From an uncultured Methylococcaceae bacterium (lineage in GTDB: Bacteria; Pseudomonadota; Gammaproteobacteria; Methylococcales; Methylomonadaceae): DNA of 7,039 bases. Location of the stretch: the NCBI GenBank assembly GCA_903873045.1, contig CAIQND010000117.1, forward strand, positions 1 through 7,039, read 5' to 3'. Both the position numbers and the translations under genes were made by a program. The notes below the pieces were generated by a model. It worked only from the letters and a program-made list of their open reading frames with translations. It was not told the origin of the DNA and did not search any database. Of the stretch, positions 1-5,243 are shown one piece after another (the stretch's first letter is position 1; every line of letters starts with the position of its first letter).

Positions 1-1
1 A

Positions 2-142
2 CAAGCACGAGAAGTACTTATTTGGGGTCATTTACCAAACTGGGCAGGATTGGGTATTTACACGCTGGCAGCCACGATCATTGCTTGGTCAGGCTATGCG
101 TTATTCCAAAAAACCAGAAAAGGGTTTGCTGATGTCCTCTAA
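2..142 (+). CDS. wzm: Polysaccharide ABC transporter permease, C-terminal end (partial)
   Basis: This reading frame is open from the left window edge and gives 46 residues ending in KTRKGFADVL followed by TAA. It holds one hydrophobic stretch (roughly WAGLGIYTLAATIIAW), fitting the last transmembrane helix of an ABC-2 type permease, and then a short basic cytoplasmic tail. A tail reading F-x-KTRKGFADV-L is characteristic, from family knowledge, of Wzm-like O-antigen/LPS permeases, which form the membrane channel of the Wzm-Wzt exporter in the inner membrane. The stop codon lies 11 bases inside the following ATPase gene, so the two are translationally coupled, as is usual for wzm-wzt pairs. 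The N-terminal bulk of the protein lies outside the window. Assignment rests on the tail, the helix and the neighbour. Confidence 0.88.
   Translation, partial: QAREVLIWGHLPNWAGLGIYTLAATIIAWSGYALFQKTRKGFADVL
119..124 (+). promoter_or_regulatory. Ribosome binding site of wzt
   Basis: AAAGGG lies 7 bases before the ATG at 132, within the coding region of the permease. This Shine-Dalgarno-like run supports the start at 132 over the in-frame ATG at 81, which has no comparable site and would extend the overlap with the permease to 62 bases. Confidence 0.6.
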
Positions 143-1484
143 CGAGATTGCCATCCGTGTACAAAATCTCGGTAAGTGTTACCACATCTATGATAATCCG
201 CGCGACCGGCTGAAGCAGTTTGTGCTCCCTCGTTTGCAGCGATTGGCAGGGCAAGTGCCCAAGCAATATTTTCGTGAGTTTTGGGCGCTTAAAGACCTTT
301 CTTTTGAAGTCAAAAAAGGCGAAACCATCGGTATTATCGGGCGTAATGGCAGTGGTAAATCCACCTTGCTGCAAATGATCTGCGGCACGCTCAACCCAAC
401 CAGTGGTAGCGTTCAAACCAAAGGACGTGTAGCTGCCCTGCTCGAACTCGGTTCCGGTTTTAATCCTGAATTTACCGGGCGCGAGAATGTGTATATGAAT
501 GCCTCGGTGCTGGGTTTAAGCAATCAAGAAATCGATACCTGCTTTGCTGACATTGTTGCTTTTGCTGACATCGGTGACTTTATCGAGCAACCCGTGAAAA
601 CTTATTCCAGTGGTATGATGGTACGCTTGGCTTTTGCTGTTATTGCCCATGTGGATGCCGACATTTTGGTGGTGGATGAAGCACTGGCGGTGGGGGATGC
701 CGTGTTTATACAAAAATGCATGCGTTTTATCCGCCGCTTTCAGGAAAATGGTTCGCTAATTTTTGTCAGTCACGATACCGCCTCGGTACAGAATCTCTGC
801 GAGTCCGGCATCTGGCTTAATAACGGTAGAATGGAAAGCATCGGTACGGCAAAACGCGTTTCGGAAGCCTATTTACAGTATACTTTGCAGGAGATCTACG
901 GTGATGAGTCAAGGCTCACTTCGATAGAATCTCGTGCAACCGCTGATGATACTGTTTCCGATACGGAAACTTCACAAATCATTAACTACGGCGCTATTGC
1001 CACAGTCCGCGACAACATTGATACATCGAGCGGCTGGACAACTGATCAGGCAGTTATCATTTCTGCTTCGCTTACGCGACTGTCGCCTGGGCAGGATGGT
1101 GTATTTGAAGGGGGTGAGCGCGTCCGCATGACGGTGCGTGCCAAAGCGCATAAACCCTTGCAAAACCCGATTCTGGGGTTTTTGGTTCGGGATCGTCTTG
1201 GGCAGGATTTGTTCGGCGAAAATACGCTGGCTTTTACTCATCTTAAGTCTACCCCGATTGCTGCGGGTAGGTTATTCGATGGCATCTTTGAGTTTAAGTT
1301 ACCCATGCTTCCCAATGGGCAGTATGCAGTCATGGTCTCTGTCGCGGATGGGGATATTCATGATCATATACAACATCATTGGATTCACGAAGCGCTGATT
1401 ATTACGGTATCCTCCAGTAAAGTTCGCTACGGACTCATTGGAATTCCATTTGAGCGAGTGGAGCTGGCAATAATTAATGAATAA
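132..1484 (+). CDS. wzt: O-antigen/polysaccharide export ATPase Wzt with carbohydrate-binding C-terminal domain
   Basis: A 450-residue ATPase that powers export of a lipid-linked polysaccharide across the inner membrane together with Wzm. The ABC domain spans about residues 1-250: Walker A GRNGSGKST at 70-78, signature YSSGMMVRLAFA at 158-169, Walker B ILVVDE at 178-183 and H-loop His214 in FVSHD. The stretch LLELGSGFNPEFTGREN (103-119) is typical of the Wzt/TagH subfamily. A variable linker (about 255-282) precedes a beta-rich C-terminal domain (about 283-447) matching the Wzt_C type, which in characterised systems binds the chemically modified non-reducing end of the O-chain. The presence of this domain implies an exporter that reads a terminal cap rather than one that couples synthesis to export without one. 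The start at 132 is chosen for its RBS and short overlap with wzm. Length is normal for Wzt_C-bearing proteins. The ATPase call is very secure; the ligand is unknown. Confidence 0.96.
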   Translation: MSSNEIAIRVQNLGKCYHIYDNPRDRLKQFVLPRLQRLAGQVPKQYFREFWALKDLSFEVKKGETIGIIGRNGSGKSTLLQMICGTLNPTSGSVQTKGRVAALLELGSGFNPEFTGRENVYMNASVLGLSNQEIDTCFADIVAFADIGDFIEQPVKTYSSGMMVRLAFAVIAHVDADILVVDEALAVGDAVFIQKCMRFIRRFQENGSLIFVSHDTASVQNLCESGIWLNNGRMESIGTAKRVSEAYLQYTLQEIYGDESRLTSIESRATADDTVSDTETSQIINYGAIATVRDNIDTSSGWTTDQAVIISASLTRLSPGQDGVFEGGERVRMTVRAKAHKPLQNPILGFLVRDRLGQDLFGENTLAFTHLKSTPIAAGRLFDGIFEFKLPMLPNGQYAVMVSVADGDIHDHIQHHWIHEALIITVSSSKVRYGLIGIPFERVELAIINE

Positions 1485-1595
1485 GCCGGCGTTTTAATAC
1501 GCTAAATACACTGACAAGTTGTCCGACAAACGGCTCCTGAAAGAAAAAGGGATTGGTCGGTATCAAGTTTAAATCCATCAAGTTAATAATACATA
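1485..1595. other. Intergenic gap with GACAA/TTGTC palindromic cluster
   Basis: A 111-base gap between wzt and the methyltransferase gene. At 1513-1529 three 5-base half sites alternate in orientation (GACAA, TTGTC, GACAA), each separated by one base, making two overlapping 11-base palindromes. It could be a protein-binding site ahead of the next gene or chance. I see no convincing promoter or terminator here, and the following ATG has no clear Shine-Dalgarno sequence. Confidence 0.3.
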
Positions 1596-2807
1596 ATGAC
1601 CATTAATAAAACCCTTACCCAGCTCTATCAAGAGAAGCCTGGCAAAGTATCGCTTAAATGGGAGCTGTATTTAAAAGAATACGACCGTGTTCTCGTAGAA
1701 TATCAGAATAACCCCGTTAATATTCTGGAGATAGGTGTACAAAACGGAGGTTCTTTAGAGGTTTGGAGCCAATACTTCAGAAATGCCAAGCGTATTGTGG
1801 GTGTTGATATTGACCAAAAATGTCAAAGTCTCGTCTATTCTGATGACAGAATTCAGGTCATTATTGGTGATTGTTGTCAGCAAGATGTGCTAGAGAAAAT
1901 TACTCGGCAAGCGGCTATTTTTGATCTTGTTTTTGATGATGGCTCTCATCAATCTACTGATATTATTAAAGCGTTTCTGTTGTATTTTCCCAAGTTAAGT
2001 ATTGATGGGGTATACATCATTGAAGATTTGCATTGTAGTTATTGGGCAAATTACGAAGGCGGCCTTTTTGACCCTTATTCTTCAATCGCCTTTATAAAAA
2101 AATTAATTGATATTATCAATCACCAGCATTGGCAGAACGGCATTTCAATCAACCTGTTTTTGGAAAATTTCCTGATCCAATCAGGGTTGGATCCGTTAAC
2201 AACAAATATCGATTTTCTTAATCAAGTCCATTCCATAGAAATAATTAACTCCCTGTGTATTATTAAAAAAAAGGCCGTTCAGGATAATATTATTAGTGAA
2301 TTAACGGTGAGAGGTTTTGATGATAGTATCGTATCTGGAGATGCAAAACGAGTTATTGAACAGGCAATAAGTGTTCAGAATCAAAATGAAAATATTTTTT
2401 CTACGCTGGCTTATCAAAATAGTGCTGATTTTGACATAAAACTGGCCGCAATTAGAGATGAATTAATTTCAAGTAAAGCGATAATTCAGCAAAAGGAACA
2501 AGATATTGCTAACCTGCGCCATGAAAATTACGATTTACACAAAAAGCTTTATGAGGTTACTACACAGCTAAATCAATTTGGCGAAGAGATTCAATCCTTT
2601 AATCAGATCATTGAATCGAAGCATGAAATAATCCGGAAAAATGATCAGGATATTGTCAAATTACATCAGGAATTACATGAGGTCAACAATCAGTTAATTA
2701 AATTTAGCGATGGTCTATTTATTCCTCTCAATAAAACTTTGAACCGAATGAAGAAAAAACTAGAGGGGGGTGGGGCAAGAAAGATTTCAAGTCTTAAAGG
2801 AAAATAG
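1596..2807 (+). CDS. Class I SAM-dependent methyltransferase (MycE/CmcI-like) with C-terminal coiled coil
   Basis: A 403-residue cytoplasmic protein. Residues about 40-225 form a Rossmann methyltransferase: motif I EIGVQNGGS (45-53), acidic end of strand 2 in GVDID (69-73), DDGSH (114-118) and EDLHCSYW (143-150). The DDGSH and ED...SYW pair is typical of the metal-dependent sugar O-methyltransferases of the MycE type and related CmcI-like enzymes, so methylation of a sugar hydroxyl is the likely reaction; this is family inference. From about 280 to 370 the sequence becomes a strongly heptad-patterned, charged coiled coil, followed by a short basic tail. Part of the coil is internally duplicated (residues 302-330 against 351-372). 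The ATG at 1596 is preceded in frame by a stop at 1587 and lacks a good RBS, so translation may be weak. It follows wzt on the same strand and is much more AT-rich. By context it may methylate the exported polysaccharide, possibly at its end. Acceptor and position are unknown. Confidence 0.85.
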   Translation: MTINKTLTQLYQEKPGKVSLKWELYLKEYDRVLVEYQNNPVNILEIGVQNGGSLEVWSQYFRNAKRIVGVDIDQKCQSLVYSDDRIQVIIGDCCQQDVLEKITRQAAIFDLVFDDGSHQSTDIIKAFLLYFPKLSIDGVYIIEDLHCSYWANYEGGLFDPYSSIAFIKKLIDIINHQHWQNGISINLFLENFLIQSGLDPLTTNIDFLNQVHSIEIINSLCIIKKKAVQDNIISELTVRGFDDSIVSGDAKRVIEQAISVQNQNENIFSTLAYQNSADFDIKLAAIRDELISSKAIIQQKEQDIANLRHENYDLHKKLYEVTTQLNQFGEEIQSFNQIIESKHEIIRKNDQDIVKLHQELHEVNNQLIKFSDGLFIPLNKTLNRMKKKLEGGGARKISSLKGK

Positions 2808-2812
2808 TAGTT

Positions 2813-2847
2813 ATTCACCTCCCCCTTTTTCAAAGAGGGGACTGAAT
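2813..2847. repeat. Imperfect palindrome / hairpin after the coiled-coil methyltransferase gene
   Basis: The outer arms ATTCA (2813-2817) and TGAAT (2843-2847) enclose CCCCCTTT (2821-2828) pairing with AAAGAGGGG (2832-2840) with one bulged A. It lies six bases after the stop codon and could slow or end transcription, but no T-run follows it, so it is not a canonical intrinsic terminator. C-run/T-run palindromes of this style recur as dispersed intergenic repeats in many bacterial genomes, which is an alternative reading. Confidence 0.55.
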
Positions 2848-2873
2848 GATTACAGAAAATAAAAGATAATTAC

Positions 2874-2901
2874 TTGCCCATAAATACATATTTTTTATGA
2901 T
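2874..2901 (+). promoter_or_regulatory. Candidate sigma-70 promoter for the methyltransferase-glycosyltransferase gene
   Basis: TTGCCC (2874-2879) and TATGAT (2896-2901) are separated by 16 bases and match the -35 and -10 consensus at 4 and 5 of 6 positions. The start codon follows about 50 bases downstream. In an AT-rich gap such matches arise easily, so this is tentative. If real, the downstream gene has its own transcript beyond the 2813-2847 hairpin. Confidence 0.3.
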
Positions 2902-2951
2902 ACGTCCAAGGTTAATTTGACTAATAATCGTTACTAAATTTACTAAACATT

Positions 2952-4862
2952 ATGGCTTATATCGCGACCATTGATACCACTAATAAAAATAACTCGCACA
3001 CTATTGCGATCGATTTCATACTTGAAAAATCTAACGGCAGCCTATTAAAAATTCTTGATGTGGGTTGTTCCGAGGGGTATTTAGGAGGATATCTTAAAAA
3101 TTCAGGCCATACTGTTCTGGGTGTTGAAATGAATCCGCAGTCGGCACATAAAGCCAGTGAGGTATTGGATTCGGTTTATAACGGCAGCATAAGTGAATAT
3201 TTCAACCATCATAGCGATGAAAAATTTGATGTCATTTTATTTGGTGATGTTTTAGAGCACATTGCAGACCCAAACCAAATACTTGAGATTTGTCACAACC
3301 ATTTAAATCGGGATGGCTTCATTATTGCCTCTTTGCCCAATGTTGCTCATGCGGCCATTAGAGCCATGTTGCTTGAAGGTCGGTGGGAGTATGCAGATTT
3401 AGGCATATTGGATCGAACGCATCTGCGCTTTTTTACCAAAGACAGTGCCAAAGCATTATTTGAACAAGCTCAGTATGATATTGAAGATATTGGTCAGGTG
3501 CATTTACCGATTGAGGTGGTTGATCAATTATGCAATTTAAATTTGAATCAAAAATATATTGATCTGGTTAATAAGCTGGTTTCTGATGAACCTGATGCCA
3601 GGGTATTTCAAAACATCTTTCTTGCACAGCCAAAGTGCGAAAATGCAATAAGAATTGTTGCCTATGTTCCCAATAAAGATTTGCCTTTGTATGAAATACG
3701 CGTTAAAGAACCCTTAAACAATTGGCAAAGTCGATACAATGGTTGTGTCAGATATAGAGATTACTCTGAGATTAGAGTCTATGATCTTTACTGGGGAGAT
3801 ATCTTTGTATTTCAACGTTCAGGCGGAGAATATATACTCAATCTTATGTCTGTTTTACAGAAACATGGCAAAAAATGTGTTTTCGAACTGGATGATTTGT
3901 TAACTGAAATCCCTGATTTTTTAGCGCATCACAAAATGAGTCCCGATACGTTGAACTCTTATTTAGAGGTTATTGCTAAGGCCGATTTAGTCACCACCAC
4001 GACTCAGCGATTAGCCGATAAATTTTTGGAGATTAACTCCCAGGTCATCTGTGTACCCAATTGTGCTGAGTCATCCGGTTTGCCGCTAGCAAAACAGTCA
4101 AGCCAACTAACTAATAAGGTAACCTTGGTGGTAGCCTCTTCGGATCGAGTATTGGTTAACTTTCTGGCACCGGCATTACTTAAAATTCAAGAAGCCTATC
4201 CCGCCGATTATGATATTTTTGTCATTGGACCGCCAGGAGATTATCTGGAAAGCTTTGGCATTAAAATCACGAGATCTGATTTAGTTAGCCATACTGAATT
4301 TAAAAAATTATTAAGTGGTTTAATCAATCCTGTTGGGCTTATACCTTTAGATGATTCAGTATTTAGTTCCTGCAAAAGTCCCATTAAGTTTTTTGATTAT
4401 GCTTTGGCCGGTATGCCGGTTATATGTTCCAATGTCCCGCCTTATTCCGACTATGTTATTAATGGTGAAACAGGCTTTTTGGTTGAAAATGACACTGACA
4501 GTTGGGTAGCGGCGATATTAAAACTGGGTGACTCGGTTGAGTTAAGACAGACGCTTGCTCAAAATGCAATTGAATACGTTAAGCTAGCCTTTTCATTGGA
4601 CGTGGCCGGTGATGCCTGGCAATCGGTGGTTAATAAATTGGCAATTTCAAGGACACAAGACTTAGCCTTATTGAAACCGGAAACCTATCAAGTTGGGATA
4701 CTTAGAACGGAAGTCGATGCTAATGGTATTCGCTTGGAAGTAAGAAAGAGTTTACCCCGGATTTTAAGACAATTATTGAGTAAAACTGTTTATTCAAAAC
4801 TTTACCGGGTATTACGCACTGAAGGCATTAGAGGAGTGTTTCAAAGGCTAAAAAGGATTTAA
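2952..4862 (+). CDS. Two-domain protein: SAM methyltransferase fused to GT4-like glycosyltransferase
   Basis: A 636-residue cytoplasmic, probably membrane-associated enzyme. The N-terminal half (about 30-225) is a class I methyltransferase: motif I LDVGCSEGYLG (35-45), FDVILFGDVLEH (92-103) and LGILDRTHLRFFT (150-162), the last typical of Methyltransf_23-type enzymes in polysaccharide clusters. A second module follows: CVFELDDLLTEIP (309-321) resembles the acidic motif of GT-B transferases in LPS loci, and residues 476-514 (SPIKFFDYALAGMPV, then PPYSDYVINGETGFLV) form the nucleotide-sugar binding segment of a GT4-type domain. At the usual E-x7-E position the first glutamate is Cys474 and the second is Asp482, a variation I recall as common in the KS-x-x-K-x-x-E/D-Y subgroup. 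The C terminus (about 600-636) is basic and amphipathic, suiting membrane contact. The likely role is adding and methylating a sugar on the polysaccharide. ATG 2952 has an in-frame stop upstream at 2925 and no evident RBS. Donor and acceptor cannot be told. Confidence 0.86.
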   Translation: MAYIATIDTTNKNNSHTIAIDFILEKSNGSLLKILDVGCSEGYLGGYLKNSGHTVLGVEMNPQSAHKASEVLDSVYNGSISEYFNHHSDEKFDVILFGDVLEHIADPNQILEICHNHLNRDGFIIASLPNVAHAAIRAMLLEGRWEYADLGILDRTHLRFFTKDSAKALFEQAQYDIEDIGQVHLPIEVVDQLCNLNLNQKYIDLVNKLVSDEPDARVFQNIFLAQPKCENAIRIVAYVPNKDLPLYEIRVKEPLNNWQSRYNGCVRYRDYSEIRVYDLYWGDIFVFQRSGGEYILNLMSVLQKHGKKCVFELDDLLTEIPDFLAHHKMSPDTLNSYLEVIAKADLVTTTTQRLADKFLEINSQVICVPNCAESSGLPLAKQSSQLTNKVTLVVASSDRVLVNFLAPALLKIQEAYPADYDIFVIGPPGDYLESFGIKITRSDLVSHTEFKKLLSGLINPVGLIPLDDSVFSSCKSPIKFFDYALAGMPVICSNVPPYSDYVINGETGFLVENDTDSWVAAILKLGDSVELRQTLAQNAIEYVKLAFSLDVAGDAWQSVVNKLAISRTQDLALLKPETYQVGILRTEVDANGIRLEVRKSLPRILRQLLSKTVYSKLYRVLRTEGIRGVFQRLKRI

Positions 4863-4871
4863 TTTAAATGT

Positions 4872-4974
4872 TATACATTTTCAGAAATTAAACTTCCAAC
4901 TTCGCCAATTAAAAATATTTAAAATCAATGTCTTTCGTGGTGTTACTTGGAAGTTATTTATCTGAAAGTCTATA
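4872..4974. repeat. Large imperfect inverted repeat (28-base arms)
   Basis: Left arm 4872-4899 pairs in a single register with right arm 4947-4974: AACTTCCAA/TTGGAAGTT is perfect over 9 bp, TTTCAGA/TCTGAAA perfect over 7 bp and TATA/TATA perfect over 4 bp, separated by mismatched stretches of equal length on both sides. The 47-base centre is AT-rich and unpaired. It begins ten bases after the stop of the glycosyltransferase gene. AATTTAA occurs just outside both arms (4861-4867 and 4981-4987), which could be a target duplication but is low in complexity. Either a remnant of a small mobile element or a 3' end structure. Confidence 0.5.
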
Positions 4975-4994
4975 CATGACAATTTAACTCACAC

Positions 4995-5023
4995 GGATAA
5001 CATCCCTCAAAGGGATGGTATCC
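4995..5023. terminator. Hairpin in the convergent intergenic region
   Basis: GGATAACATCCCT (4995-5007) pairs with AGGGATGGTATCC (5011-5023) with one mismatch and a 3-base loop (CAA). This is a strong stem positioned between convergent genes, but no T-run follows it now, because a palindromic element begins at 5022. Before that insertion the sequence after GGTAT would have been TCGTTAGC, so it may never have been a U-tract terminator. Called terminator-like on stem strength and position only. Confidence 0.4.
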
Positions 5024-5136
5024 AATGCCGTTAAGTTAAGCCGTTCGCTGAGCGGAGTCGAAGCGATTTTGTCGGCTTCGGCTCCGCTCAGCCAACGGTT
5101 TATCTTGCCACGAGGCGCTTAACTTAACGGCATTGG
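5022..5136. mobile_element. 115-bp MITE-like palindromic element with 8-bp target duplication
   Basis: The ends are perfect 19-bp inverted repeats: CCAATGCCGTTAAGTTAAG at 5022-5040 and its complement at 5118-5136. They are flanked by the direct repeat GATGGTAT (5014-5021 and 5137-5144), which extends to 10 bp (GGGATGGTAT) if the last two terminal bases are counted as target. Ends plus flanking duplication are the signature of transposition. No coding capacity is present, so a transposase would have to act in trans. The interior is a second hairpin (5041-5098) followed by a 19-base unpaired segment. I do not recognise a named insertion-sequence family from the ends. Confidence 0.7.
5041..5098. 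repeat. Inner hairpin of the MITE-like element
   Basis: The 24-base arms at 5041-5064 and 5075-5098 match at 22 positions around a 10-base loop (GATTTTGTCG). The core GCTGAGCGGAG...CGAAGC resembles a GC-rich dispersed palindromic repeat I recall from many bacterial genomes. It abuts the left 19-bp end directly but is separated from the right end by 19 bases (5099-5117), so the whole element is a lopsided palindrome. Confidence 0.7.
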
Positions 5137-5207
5137 GATGGTATTCGTTAGCATCAAAATTATTCATTCATCTGAAAATGTAGTGATTGCTTTTTTACTT
5201 TTAGCAC

Positions 5208-5235
5208 CCTGATCGATTAACGTTATTGAATCAGG
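5208..5235. terminator. Weak hairpin near the 3' end of the lipoprotein gene
   Basis: CCTGAT (5208-5213) pairs with ATCAGG (5230-5235), enclosing the 8-base palindrome TAACGTTA (5218-5225). On the plus strand it is followed by TTTTAA, so it might stop rightward transcription arriving from the polysaccharide genes. On the minus strand, no T-run follows it. It begins 9 bases beyond the lipoprotein stop codon. Weak stem, modest confidence. Confidence 0.35.
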
Positions 5236-5243
5236 TTTTAATA

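Noticed and set aside
81..131. Longer Wzt start at ATG 81
   Set aside because: These codons are the permease coding sequence read in another frame; the ATG at 132 has an AAAGGG seven bases upstream, and Wzt proteins normally begin shortly before the conserved nucleotide-binding fold.
972..1241. Antisense open frame inside wzt (and similar ones at 78-416, 188-394 and 516-713)
   Set aside because: No recognisable domain, no ribosome binding site, and each lies wholly opposite a strongly supported ATPase gene; they are shadows.
934..1398. Same-strand alternative frames at 934-1131 and 1138-1398
   Set aside because: Overlap the Wzt C-terminal domain in another frame with no independent coding signal.
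2763..2775. G-rich run near the 3' end of the coiled-coil methyltransferase as a frameshift site
   Set aside because: The stop follows within about 11 codons and no extended alternative frame continues beyond it; the Gly-rich tail is unremarkable.
1596..2807. Full WbdD-type methyltransferase-kinase
   Set aside because: No protein-kinase motifs (such as HxD or DFG) are visible between the methyltransferase and the coiled coil; only the general architecture is similar.
4863..5243. CRISPR-like or regularly spaced repeats in the intergenic region
   Set aside because: The repeats here are inverted pairs of different sequence, not one direct repeat with regular spacers.
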